A stretch of DNA of 56,823 bases from Oscillospiraceae bacterium. Its GTDB lineage: Bacteria; Bacillota; Clostridia; Oscillospirales; Ruminococcaceae. The notes under the pieces were generated by a model. The model did no database searches, was not told the origin of the DNA, and saw only the letters and a program-made list of their open reading frames with translations. The position numbers were made by a program, and so were the translations under genes. The stretch spans positions 1 to 56,823 of the forward strand of contig JAFSEN010000039.1 in the NCBI GenBank assembly GCA_017435745.1, read 5' to 3'. Of the stretch, positions 1-7,289 are shown piece after piece; within the stretch, counting starts at the first letter, position 1, and the number at the start of each line of letters is the position of its first letter.

Positions 1-73
1 ATTGGCAGACGTGACGGACTCAAAATCCGTTGATAGCGATATCGTGTGGGTTCGACCCCCATCACCGGCACCA
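1..73 (+). tRNA. tRNA-Leu(CAA), 5' end cut off by the window
   Basis: The window opens inside the D-loop. The anticodon stem ACGGA/TCCGT closes the loop CTCAAAA, giving anticodon CAA (reads UUG). It has the long variable arm of class II tRNAs, a GGTTCGA T-loop and an encoded CCA at 71-73. About 14 nt of acceptor and D-arm lie outside the window. Downstream lies a decayed conjugative-element scar, and tRNA-Leu genes are common integration sites. Confidence 0.95.
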
Positions 74-117
74 AGCGATAAATGGCTTTGTTAAGCCATT
101 TATCGCTTTTTCTTTTA
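74..117 (+). terminator. Terminator of the tRNA-Leu transcript
   Basis: A perfect 15-bp inverted repeat, 74-88 with 93-107 around a 4-nt loop, is followed by a T-rich tract at 108-117. It begins directly after the tRNA CCA end. Confidence 0.85.
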
Positions 118-474
118 TCCGAAGTTTTATGTGAAAACGGCAGAATTTTCGCAATTGCCCTCCAAAACGCCCTCCGAATTCTCAAATACAAAATCGTCTG
201 CTATCAATTTTAATCATAAAAAAGCACCTCAATGAGGTGCTTTGAAATGTTTTTCTTTAGAATATTTCAACGTTTCCTAAAAAGAAAATCTATCAGGTTG
301 CAATGAAACATACCGTTATCATAGCGTTTCACCTTGAACTTTGTACGCAAGCGTCCTAACTTTAAGATAAAAATAGCACCTTTTTAACCGAAAGTCGACT
401 TAAAAAGCCGTTTTTATCGAGAACTTAATACGCAAATGCACTAACTCTATTGTATTCGCTATACGATAAACTAT
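118..474. other. Non-coding scar next to tRNA-Leu, with a hairpin and a degenerate direct repeat
   Basis: No convincing gene is seen. A terminator-like hairpin (AGCACCTC, loop AAT, GAGGTGCT) lies at 222-241. A degenerate direct repeat of about 30 nt occurs at 336-365 and 421-450, sharing the blocks GAACTT, TACGCAA and CTAAC. AT-rich sequence beside a tRNA and beside a conjugative-element gene fragment suggests the decayed end of an integrated element. A 61-codon open frame at 450-635 on the plus strand looks spurious. Confidence 0.4.
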
Positions 475-675
475 TCATATTTTTAAGGCTGCCGTTAGTT
501 CCGGCTTTTGCGCATAGAGAAGAATCCGGTCATCGAAATCCAATCGAAAGTTATATCCTGCGGTTCGCAGAAACTTTTGCCATTCCGCTGGGTTTGAAGC
601 TTCGTTCAATGTTTCTCTATACAGGATCGTTATGAGTCCGTATTTGTTGGGCAAGTTGGGTGCTCTGCTCTATAA
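475..675 (-). pseudogene. Fragment of the large N-terminal region of an ICE helicase/methylase-type protein
   Basis: Read on the minus strand, this stretch encodes a peptide containing WQKFLRTAGYNFRLDF and then DRILLYAQKPELTA before a stop at 475-477. The pattern W..FL.TA...F.F...LLIYAQ.P..TA is characteristic of the start of the very large helicase/methylase-like proteins of Tn916-type and CTn conjugative elements. There is no start codon with a ribosome site, there is an in-frame stop just upstream, and only about 65 codons remain of a gene that normally exceeds 1,000 codons. It is best read as a degraded remnant. The family match rests on recognising this motif. Confidence 0.6.
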
Positions 676-683
676 CGTTTATA

Positions 684-722
684 TAAAAAAGAGTGAATTT
701 TAACAAATCCACTCTTTAAAAC
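684..722. terminator. Hairpin with flanking A/T tracts
   Basis: AAAGAGTG and CACTCTTT form an 8-bp stem at 688-717 with a 14-nt loop. It is flanked by A-rich and T-rich runs and could end transcription in either direction. It marks the edge of the scar. Confidence 0.4.
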
Positions 723-886
723 ACACTTTATAGCAATATTTTTCTACACAATTTGATTTACCCGCTTTTGGGAACCTTTGAATAGCATTTAAACGATTTT
801 GGTATATTATAACAACGTAAAAAGGTGGACAAATTTCCGCCTTTTTTCTTTTTTGGTTTTCTGCGTTTTTTAGGTGCTGGAAATAA

Positions 887-915
887 TTGACATCATTACA
901 ATATAAGAATATAAT
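887..915 (+). promoter_or_regulatory. Sigma-A promoter for the zinc-ribbon operon
   Basis: TTGACA at 887-892, a 17-bp spacer, and TATAAT at 910-915, matching consensus at every position. It lies 57 bp upstream of the ATG at 973. Confidence 0.85.
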
Positions 916-972
916 AAATTTAAATACAAGCAATATCTGTTTTTCATCAGCAGATATGAGGAGGAATTTAAA

Positions 973-1812
973 ATGTTTTGTAACAAATGCGGAAAAGAAA
1001 TCCCGAATCATGCCCAGTTCTGCAACTATTGCGGAGCCCCGGTAAACAATTTCCAAAGCCAGCCCGCGGCACCCTCTGCGCCGCAAACTGTTGAAATTCC
1101 CGTTCCCAAAAAGAAAAAAGGCAATCTTGCCGTAAAAATCATTATCGGCATCGTGGTTTTTATTGCCGTTGTTTTTGTTGCAAAACTTATCACCGGGTTG
1201 TTCCTTAACAGCCTTGATGACGACCCCAATCCTCCGGTAAGCAACAGTTCCAGTTCCGACCCTGTTTTTGAGGAACCTTCCGTTTCTCTTACCGACCCTT
1301 GCATTTACGGTGCGGTTTACGAATACGGTTTCCTTACATACGGACTTACCGAACTTTATCTTCCCGGATACACCTATGTTCCCGGCGAAGGCAGCGAACC
1401 CGACGGTCTTCTTTCCCCGGACGAAAACTTTATGTTCACCTGCACAAAACAGCTTGAGATCATCGATATTTCTTACGAAGCAAGCGACAGAGAAGGCATG
1501 ATAAAATCCTTCGGCGACGACGTTACCATAATTCTTGTTGATTACCAAAAATATTATTTGGGCGATTATCCTGTAATCCGCTATATTGCAAGAACCGATA
1601 TGTACGGCCCCGAAAGATATGTCGGCGAACTTATCGTATTCCCCAGCGAAACAGCCAACGAAACCATAAGACTCCAGATGTATTCCACCATTGAAGGCGG
1701 ATATGAAGAAATCAACAGCGTTTTCGACACCCTTAACATCGTTCCCGCTGAATTTGCTCCTTCCGCAGAAAATTCGACAATGGTTGGTTTTAACCGCATA
1801 ACCGTAAAATAA
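973..1812 (+). CDS. Zinc-ribbon membrane protein with extracytoplasmic domain
   Basis: A 279-residue protein. It opens with a zinc-ribbon knuckle pair (Cys3, Cys6, Cys17, Cys20), followed by a Pro/Ala-rich linker ending in a lysine cluster (about 46-50), one transmembrane helix at about 54-78, a Ser/Pro/Asp-rich stretch, and an external domain of about 170 residues that I do not recognise. Topology is inferred as ribbon inside and domain outside. AGGAGG at 959-964 supports the ATG at 973. The next gene also carries zinc ribbons, starts 28 bp downstream and is likely co-transcribed. The architecture is common in Clostridia, but its function is not established; a sensory or envelope-stress role is only a guess. 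Confidence 0.8.
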   Translation: MFCNKCGKEIPNHAQFCNYCGAPVNNFQSQPAAPSAPQTVEIPVPKKKKGNLAVKIIIGIVVFIAVVFVAKLITGLFLNSLDDDPNPPVSNSSSSDPVFEEPSVSLTDPCIYGAVYEYGFLTYGLTELYLPGYTYVPGEGSEPDGLLSPDENFMFTCTKQLEIIDISYEASDREGMIKSFGDDVTIILVDYQKYYLGDYPVIRYIARTDMYGPERYVGELIVFPSETANETIRLQMYSTIEGGYEEINSVFDTLNIVPAEFAPSAENSTMVGFNRITVK

Positions 1813-1840
1813 AAAAACGCGAGCTATCCGGAGGATTACC

Positions 1841-3007
1841 TTGATTGACAGTAAAACGACCCAGATTTTAAACATGCTCGACGATCTTTCTTCCCAGGAT
1901 CTTCAGAGAGTTATTATGCGTTCAAAAGTTCTTTTTGAAAAAAAACAGAAAGAAGAAGCCGAACTTAGGGAACAGGAACGGATCCGCCAGGAAAGACTTG
2001 AGCTGGAAAGAAAACGCCAGGAAGAAATTGCGGAACTTCAGCGCAAAATTCAGGAACTGCAGAATCAGAAAATCGAAGTTCCGGAAGAACCTTGCAAGGC
2101 AAAGGGCGACGGTTTTGTGATGTATGATACGGCGGTTCCCGGTCCTTCCGTAAAAACCGAAGCGCCGATTCCGCCGGAACCCGAAAAAACGCCGGAACCC
2201 GCGCAAATAATCTGTCCCCGCTGCGGAGAAGCAAACACCGCCGGCAGCGGATTTTGCCTTAAATGCGGTAACAAGCTTTCCAAACCGGAACCGAAAGTTT
2301 CCGCACCGCAGGAACCTGCGCAGATAATCTGCCCCCGCTGCGGAGAAGCAAACACCGCCGGCAGCGGATTTTGTCTTAAATGCGGTAACAAGCTTTCCAA
2401 ACCGGAACCGGAACCGAAAGTTTCCGCACCGCAGGAACCTGCGCAGATAATCTGCCCCCGCTGCGGAGAAGCAAACCCCGCGGACAGCGCGTTTTGCCTT
2501 AAATGCGGACACAAGCTTTCCGGACCGAAACCGGAACCGGAAGTTTTTTCCGCGCCCGCTCCGAAACCGGAAAGAACCCCGGAACAAGTTTGTTACGCGG
2601 ATGAATCCATGAAAAAATGGGAAATGCTTCCCGGCGAAAAAGTTATTAAAAACAGCCATGAAACAGTTATTCTTCAGCCGGAAACGGACAAAAAATCTGT
2701 TTATTACATGGAAATCACCGACAGACGCATTCTTTTTAGCAAAGAAAGCGCATTTTCCAAAAACGCAAAAGTCGCCATGGGAGTTGGCGGCGGCCTTGTT
2801 GGCGCAATTATTGCGGAAGGGGTTTCTGCTGCTTCCGGCAATGGAGGCGTAAAACCTTATCTTGCAATACCTCTTTCTGCGGTAACCGATTGCGGGCTCA
2901 GAAATAAAAAGGAATTTTTTATCGCCGCGGGACAGACTTTTGTTTTTAAAAACCACGGATATGAAAACATTGTTCCGGATCTTGTTCGGAAAGCCAAAAA
3001 CTTATAA
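1841..3007 (+). CDS. Coiled-coil protein with three tandem zinc ribbons and a C-terminal PH-like/glycine-rich domain
   Basis: A 388-residue protein starting at TTG, supported by GGAGGA at 1829-1834. Residues about 30-75 are a charged, heptad-like coiled coil. Three repeats follow, each with CPRCGEAN...FCLKCG, giving four cysteines per unit, separated by Pro/Glu linkers (KPEPKVSAPQEPA). The C-terminal 120 residues contain YYMEITDRRILFSKES, resembling PH/GRAM-like bacterial domains, and a glycine/alanine-rich hydrophobic stretch (MGVGGGLVGAIIAEG). There is no signal peptide, so it probably acts in the cytoplasm or at the inner membrane face. The repeats are nearly identical at DNA level, implying recent duplication or conversion. 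Probably in an operon with the preceding zinc-ribbon gene. Function unknown. Confidence 0.8.
   Translation: MIDSKTTQILNMLDDLSSQDLQRVIMRSKVLFEKKQKEEAELREQERIRQERLELERKRQEEIAELQRKIQELQNQKIEVPEEPCKAKGDGFVMYDTAVPGPSVKTEAPIPPEPEKTPEPAQIICPRCGEANTAGSGFCLKCGNKLSKPEPKVSAPQEPAQIICPRCGEANTAGSGFCLKCGNKLSKPEPEPKVSAPQEPAQIICPRCGEANPADSAFCLKCGHKLSGPKPEPEVFSAPAPKPERTPEQVCYADESMKKWEMLPGEKVIKNSHETVILQPETDKKSVYYMEITDRRILFSKESAFSKNAKVAMGVGGGLVGAIIAEGVSAASGNGGVKPYLAIPLSAVTDCGLRNKKEFFIAAGQTFVFKNHGYENIVPDLVRKAKNL
2194..2545 (+). repeat. Three tandem in-frame repeats of about 117-123 nt encoding zinc ribbons
   Basis: Units begin near 2194, 2311 and 2434. The first two differ at only a few bases plus a 6-nt (Pro-Glu) length change; the third is more diverged (Asn-to-His and Gly-to-Asp type changes). 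All keep CxxC...CxxC. Confidence 0.85.
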
Positions 3008-3010
3008 CGG

Positions 3011-3047
3011 AAAAATGGGCGCATCTTTTCGGATGGGCCCATTTTTG
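3011..3047 (+). terminator. Terminator after the zinc-ribbon operon
   Basis: AAAAATGGGC...GGCCCATTTTT hairpin beginning 4 nt after the stop codon, ending in a T run. Confidence 0.7.
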
Positions 3048-3066
3048 TTGTATCGACACCGAATTA

Positions 3067-3095
3067 TTGAAAATTTTCTTTTCCGGTGTTATAAT
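3067..3095 (+). promoter_or_regulatory. Promoter of the alpha/beta hydrolase
   Basis: TTGAAA at 3067-3072, a 17-bp spacer, and TATAAT at 3090-3095, 38 bp before the ATG. Confidence 0.75.
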
Positions 3096-3133
3096 TCAGC
3101 TGTAGAATTTATAAAAAACAGGAGGTTTAAACC

Positions 3134-3961
3134 ATGGCAAAAGATTATCTTCAGAGCAAATATCAGACAGTTGATACCAATGTTGAAATCCATTACATTG
3201 AAAAAGGCGAAGGCGACCCGATTATTTTTATTCCCGGTCTTACTTTTTCCGGAGATATTTTTAAAGCGCAGGTTGAATATTTTTCCCAAAAATACCGTGC
3301 CATTGCCATTGACCCCAGAGGCCAGGGACTTTCCACCAAAGGAAATTCCGGAAACAACTATGTGACCCACGGGCAGGACCTTGCAAAATTTATCGATGCC
3401 CTCGGCCTTGAAAAAGTTATTCTTGTCGGCTGGAGCACCGGCAACCTTGACACCTGGTCCTATATCGAACAGTTCGGCACAGAAAAATTAAAAGCCGCCG
3501 TTACAATCGATATGTCCCCGCTTCCTCTTCATCCGGACCCGGCATGGTGGACCGAAGGCACCATTGAGGAACTTTCCGAAGTTGCAAGCCGCGTTCTTAT
3601 AACCCCCGAAGGCACCCGCGAATTTTTCAAAGAATATGCCGAAGGCACCATGATCCAGCACCAAATGACCGAAGAAGAGATAAGCTATCTTCTCGATATG
3701 TCCGGAAAAACCCCTTATTGGATCTGCGGCGAGCTTTTTGCAAGCGCAATTTTCTCCAATTATTACGACACCGCGTTTTCCGTAAGCCAGAACCTTCCGA
3801 GCCTTATGTTTATTGCGGAACATTGGGCAAACGTTGCGCAGCCTTTCTATTCCAAAAACTTCCCCGGAACCGAAACTTATGTTATGGGCGGCCACCTTAT
3901 GTTCTTTGAATATCCCGCAAAATGGAACAGCGTTTTTGAAGAATTCATCGAAAGAATCTGA
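3134..3961 (+). CDS. Alpha/beta hydrolase
   Basis: A 275-residue soluble hydrolase of the alpha/beta fold. The strand-nucleophile elbow is G99-W-S101-T-G103, the oxyanion loop is IPGLTFSGDIF at about 33-43, the early IDPRGQGLS motif (59-67) is typical of the family, and the likely catalytic histidine is His254 in GGHLMFFEYP. No signal peptide. AGGAGG about 7 bp upstream fixes the ATG. It is a single-gene unit with its own promoter and terminator. Family assignment is firm; the substrate cannot be read from sequence. Annotation as lipase, peptidase or haloperoxidase would be equally speculative. Confidence 0.9.
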   Translation: MAKDYLQSKYQTVDTNVEIHYIEKGEGDPIIFIPGLTFSGDIFKAQVEYFSQKYRAIAIDPRGQGLSTKGNSGNNYVTHGQDLAKFIDALGLEKVILVGWSTGNLDTWSYIEQFGTEKLKAAVTIDMSPLPLHPDPAWWTEGTIEELSEVASRVLITPEGTREFFKEYAEGTMIQHQMTEEEISYLLDMSGKTPYWICGELFASAIFSNYYDTAFSVSQNLPSLMFIAEHWANVAQPFYSKNFPGTETYVMGGHLMFFEYPAKWNSVFEEFIERI

Positions 3962-3976
3962 TTTTTATACAAAGGC

Positions 3977-4016
3977 AACCCCGTGCTCAAAAAATGAGCA
4001 CGGGGTTCTTTTTTTG
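3977..4016. terminator. Terminator, hydrolase side
   Basis: Stem AACCCCGTGCTCA/TGAGCACGGGGTT with an A-rich loop, followed by a T run at 4009-4015. Serves the plus-strand hydrolase gene. Confidence 0.85.
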
Positions 4017-4027
4017 TGAGCACGCAA

Positions 4028-4066
4028 ACAAAAAGCGGAGCAATTTTGCTCCGCCCTTTGTTTTTT
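4028..4066. terminator. Terminator of marR-degV
   Basis: Stem GCGGAGCAA (4035-4043) and TTGCTCCGC (4046-4054). On the minus strand it runs into a T-rich tract, and it lies 40 bp past the degV stop; it could act in both directions. Confidence 0.75.
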
Positions 4067-4096
4067 TGGGATTGCACTATGAAAAATTTTTGCTTT

Positions 4097-4942
4097 TCAG
4101 CTGTTTTTAAAAAACGCAACGGCTATTGCGCCGGGACCGATATGGGTTCCGATTACGCTTCCGATGCAGGTTTCCCGGAGTTTTTCGGCTTTTCCTTCCC
4201 AAAGAAAGCGGCTGTCCTCGACATATTTTTCGAGCATATAGCGGTCATGGCCGGTGTATCCGAGAAGGACGGGTTTTGAAAAATCGACCCCGCCGGCTTT
4301 TTCAATTTCCTTTACAAGGAAGTTGTTGCCCTGTTTTGAACCCCGGGCTTTTCCAAGAATGTTGATTTCGCCGTCAACAAGGCTTACAACCGGTTTTATA
4401 TTCAGCAAACTTCCGGCAAAAGCGGCAGTTTTTGAAAGGCGGCCGCCTTTTTTAAGATATTCAAGGGTATCGATAAGGGCAACAATTATTACATCTTCGC
4501 GCTTTTCGGCGATTTCTTTTTCGATTTCATCCGCTTTGCAGCCTTTTTCGGCAAGGGAAAGGGCATATTCCGCAAGAATCGCCGTTCCGATGGCGACGCT
4601 TTTTCCGTCTATAACCCTTACTTTTCCCGGAAATTCGGCGGCGGCAATGCAGGCGCTTTGGTAAGTTCCGGAAAGTTTTGAAGCAAGAGTTATACATATT
4701 GCTTCGTCGCCGTTTTCGATTATTTTTCTGAAAACTTTTTCAAAAGCTTCCGGCGATGCCTGGCTTGTTGTGGGCATTACGTCGCTTTCGATAAGTTTTG
4801 CATAGAATTCTTCTTTTGTAATGGTGATTCCGTCGATAAATTCTTCTTCGCCGAAATTTACCGTAAGATTTACGGTTTCAAATTTTCCGGCAAGTTCCGG
4901 CACAAGGTCGGTTGTGGAATCAAGAACGATTTTTATACTCAA
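4097..4942 (-). CDS. DegV family fatty-acid-binding protein
   Basis: A 281-residue protein of the DegV family, which binds long-chain fatty acids and, as FakB, presents them to the FakA kinase. Signature stretches are present in order: VLDSTTDL at the N-terminus, PTTSQASP (about 57-64), LSGTYQSA, DTLEYLKKGGRLS, and the C-terminal GSVIGTHIGPGAIAVAF. AAGGAG upstream supports the ATG. It sits 17 bp downstream of a MarR-family regulator and shares its promoter, suggesting regulation by fatty acid or envelope state. No FakA gene is in the window, so the FakB role is inference. Confidence 0.92.
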   Translation of the reverse strand: MSIKIVLDSTTDLVPELAGKFETVNLTVNFGEEEFIDGITITKEEFYAKLIESDVMPTTSQASPEAFEKVFRKIIENGDEAICITLASKLSGTYQSACIAAAEFPGKVRVIDGKSVAIGTAILAEYALSLAEKGCKADEIEKEIAEKREDVIIVALIDTLEYLKKGGRLSKTAAFAGSLLNIKPVVSLVDGEINILGKARGSKQGNNFLVKEIEKAGGVDFSKPVLLGYTGHDRYMLEKYVEDSRFLWEGKAEKLRETCIGSVIGTHIGPGAIAVAFFKNS

Positions 4943-4959
4943 TATTTTTTCTCCTTAAA

Positions 4960-5418
4960 TCAATCCTGGGGGATGCCTTCTTTTCCTACTTTCTGAAGAT
5001 TTTTATAAAGCGTATCGAGAATCAGATATAATTCTTCTCTTTGCTGTTCGGTCATAACTTCGCCGGAAACTGCGGAAACCGCAAGTTTTGCTTTTTCGGC
5101 AACAAAATCCGCCGTTTCCTTTCCTTTTTCAGTAAGGGTTATTTTGGAACGGTACCCCCTTACGCTCTTTTTTGGTCTTTCAACAAGTTCCTTTTCTTCC
5201 ATTTCGGCGATTATTCTTGAAACCGCGGCTTTGTCTTTATCGCAGATTTCGCAAAGTTCGGAAGCGGTAAGCCCTTCTTCATAGCGGTGAAGAGTTGCAA
5301 GATATTGGGCAAAGGCGCCTTTAAAGCCGCGTTTTATCATTTCCGCCCTTTCGATTTTTTGTATCTGGCGGTTGATTCCGGAAATTACGTATGAAAACTG
5401 TTCAAATCTGCTTATCAT
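4960..5418 (-). CDS. MarR family transcriptional regulator
   Basis: A 152-residue winged-helix regulator. The DNA-recognition region LTASELCEICDKDKAAVSRIIAEMEEKELV (about 50-79) and wing (RSKITLTEKGKE) are clear, with flanking helices typical of MarR dimers. It is the first gene of a two-gene operon with degV. Its promoter carries two inverted repeats built on GTTGA/TCAAC, so direct autorepression relieved by a ligand is the natural reading. MarR paralogues such as FabT control lipid genes in Firmicutes. Pairing with degV makes a lipid-linked role plausible but unproven. Confidence 0.9.
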   Translation of the reverse strand: MISRFEQFSYVISGINRQIQKIERAEMIKRGFKGAFAQYLATLHRYEEGLTASELCEICDKDKAAVSRIIAEMEEKELVERPKKSVRGYRSKITLTEKGKETADFVAEKAKLAVSAVSGEVMTEQQREELYLILDTLYKNLQKVGKEGIPQD

Positions 5419-5442
5419 TTCTGTACCTCGTTTTTTAACAAA

Positions 5443-5504
5443 GTTGACTTATCAACAAGTTGATGTTAAATATCATACACCATCGTTGTTGATTTGTCAA
5501 CAAC
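5443..5504 (-). promoter_or_regulatory. marR-degV promoter with two MarR-type operators
   Basis: Minus-strand promoter: -35 TTGACA (complement of 5495-5500), 17-bp spacer, -10 TATGAT (5472-5477). Operator 1, GTTGTTGA-TTTG-TCAACAAC at 5485-5504, covers the -35. Operator 2, GTTGA-CTTA-TCAAC at 5443-5456, lies just downstream of the -10. This arrangement would block both RNA polymerase binding and escape. Confidence 0.75.
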
Positions 5505-5511
5505 TTGATTC

Positions 5512-5546
5512 CAAAAAACGGGGCATCTCTTGCAAATGCCCCGTTC
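5512..5546 (-). terminator. Terminator of the two-lipoprotein operon
   Basis: ACGGGGCAT (5518-5526) pairs with ATGCCCCGT (5536-5544). On the minus strand the stem is followed by TTTTTT. Located 20 bp beyond the stop codon at 5568. Confidence 0.85.
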
Positions 5547-5567
5547 TTCGGAATCCGGCTCTGTATA

Positions 5568-7286
5568 TTAAATCACTTTAAATTCCTTTGTTTCCATATT
5601 GAAAACGCCCTCGAGACAAACTGTGCCCCGGTTTCCGGTTACGATAAGAGTAAGTTCATCTTCGGAATAACGCATATCCACATTGCAAAGTCCGAAAGGA
5701 TCGCCCATAAGCGGATACCCGGTATCATAGCTTTCCAAAAGCTTTCCTTCGGAATCTAAAAAGCCGATTTTGTAATTGCTGTTTTTTATATTGTCGTTTT
5801 CGTCCCACTGAAGACCGTTTTCATATTCATAATAAACTATTATATAGCTGAAATCATTGGGGTCACGGCGGAAAGTGAGGATTCCGCGGCCGCTGTTTGT
5901 TTCTTCATCATGGCCCAAAGGAAAGTTTTTGTTTATATCGAACTTCACTTTTAAAGTGAAAACATCGAGGATTTTAAGGCTGTAATTATCATAGATGTAA
6001 ATGTCGTTGTTTTTAAGAAAACCGATTCCGTTATAACCGCCGTACATTCCGCCGATTTCGCCGATATAGCGGTGCGTTCCGCTTATGTTGTCCCGAAGGG
6101 AAACATGGCGGTAGGAAATATCTCCCGCTCCGTAACGTCCGAAGAAACAGATTGAATAAAGCCCGTTTGAACTTTCTATCGGTTCCGAATATTCGTCAAT
6201 GTTTGCGTCCGTCGGGTTGAATTCGAGTTTGTGGCTATGTTTTTCAAAATCGAGAGTAAGGGTCATTGCAAAATAATCGAAGCGGAAAACTGCGGTTTCG
6301 CCTTTGACTGTAAGTTTTGGAAATTCCTTTTCGTCGCTTCCCGCATAGTTGGGGTCGCAAAATTTCGGTTCGGGAAAAATCATTGAATTTACCGCTTTTC
6401 CGTTTTTATAGAGAACCGCAAGATAGCCGCTTTTTCCCTCTTCGGTTTGCTTCGGGCTTACAAAAGATATTTCGAGAAGATGTTCTTCGTTTTCCGCAGT
6501 GATCCGGTCGTCGCTTTCTTTCCAAACGGTTTTGTTTTCAAGGTTTATTATTTCGTAGCCGAGGTTTAGAAAAGCTTCGCCGCAATATTCAAAATAAGCG
6601 GATTTTGTAAAGAAAAACGGGATGTTTTTTTCTCCGCTTTTTGCCGTTCCCCGAAGCTTTGTTTCGCTTTGGCCGAGGAATTTTCCTTTTTTATCAAAAA
6701 CAAGGGCTTTTGTTTCAACTTCGCCGGTCTGGAAATGATCCATAGGCGTTGCAAAAAGAAGGATCTCGCCTGTTTTTTCGTTTGTTCCGGCGCCGTTTAT
6801 CCAAATATCCTCTTTTCCGAAATCCGGAATTTCCGGAACGAAATCCCAAACTTCAAGGGTTTCTGTACTGAAGAAAAGGGCTTTTTTGTTTCCGCAGAAA
6901 ACCGCCGTTTTTTCGTCCGGGAACAAAACTTTTCCGTAATAGATATTTCCGTTGAAATCGAAAATTCCGCCGAAAGGAACCGAAAGTTCGGTTTTTGAAT
7001 TTTTAAAAACAAGTTCCGCTTTCCATTCTTCCTTTCCGGTAAATTCCCGGTTTTCGATGGAAACGGAAATTCCCCTTTCGGAAAGTTCCTCCGCCCAGAA
7101 ATTATGGCGGAATTCATATTCAAAAATATGTTTGTCAACTCTGTCATACACAAGGGGGTGCCATTCATAAGGTTCCTCTTCGGAAGAGGAATTTTCGCTT
7201 TCGGGCAAAACTTCCGGAGGAACTTCGGTTTTTCCGCAGGCGCAAAGAACCAAAACCAAAAGCAAAATCAAGAGAAGTTTTTTCAT
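5568..7286 (-). CDS. Large lipoprotein of unknown function
   Basis: A 572-residue exported lipoprotein. The N-terminus is a lipoprotein signal with lipobox L-C-A-Cys17, then a Glu/Ser/Pro linker. The mature part is rich in aromatic residues and repeated short beta-strand-like stretches (for example FGKEDIWINGAGTNEKTG and LENKTVWKE), resembling a beta-propeller, but I cannot assign blades with certainty. Its ribosome site, AAGGAG, overlaps the end of the upstream gene, leaving only 3 bp between them, so the two are translationally linked. Together they form an envelope-anchored pair of unknown role. The operon promoter shares a 12-nt element with that of the ECF sigma operon. Confidence 0.75.
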   Translation of the reverse strand: MKKLLLILLLVLVLCACGKTEVPPEVLPESENSSSEEEPYEWHPLVYDRVDKHIFEYEFRHNFWAEELSERGISVSIENREFTGKEEWKAELVFKNSKTELSVPFGGIFDFNGNIYYGKVLFPDEKTAVFCGNKKALFFSTETLEVWDFVPEIPDFGKEDIWINGAGTNEKTGEILLFATPMDHFQTGEVETKALVFDKKGKFLGQSETKLRGTAKSGEKNIPFFFTKSAYFEYCGEAFLNLGYEIINLENKTVWKESDDRITAENEEHLLEISFVSPKQTEEGKSGYLAVLYKNGKAVNSMIFPEPKFCDPNYAGSDEKEFPKLTVKGETAVFRFDYFAMTLTLDFEKHSHKLEFNPTDANIDEYSEPIESSNGLYSICFFGRYGAGDISYRHVSLRDNISGTHRYIGEIGGMYGGYNGIGFLKNNDIYIYDNYSLKILDVFTLKVKFDINKNFPLGHDEETNSGRGILTFRRDPNDFSYIIVYYEYENGLQWDENDNIKNSNYKIGFLDSEGKLLESYDTGYPLMGDPFGLCNVDMRYSEDELTLIVTGNRGTVCLEGVFNMETKEFKVI

Positions 7287-7289
7287 TTT

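Noticed and set aside
450-635. 61-codon plus-strand frame
   Set aside because: No ribosome site and overlaps the recognisable minus-strand ICE fragment.
700-1875. 391-codon minus-strand frame
   Set aside because: Covers the zinc-ribbon gene in antisense and part of its promoter; composition not protein-like.
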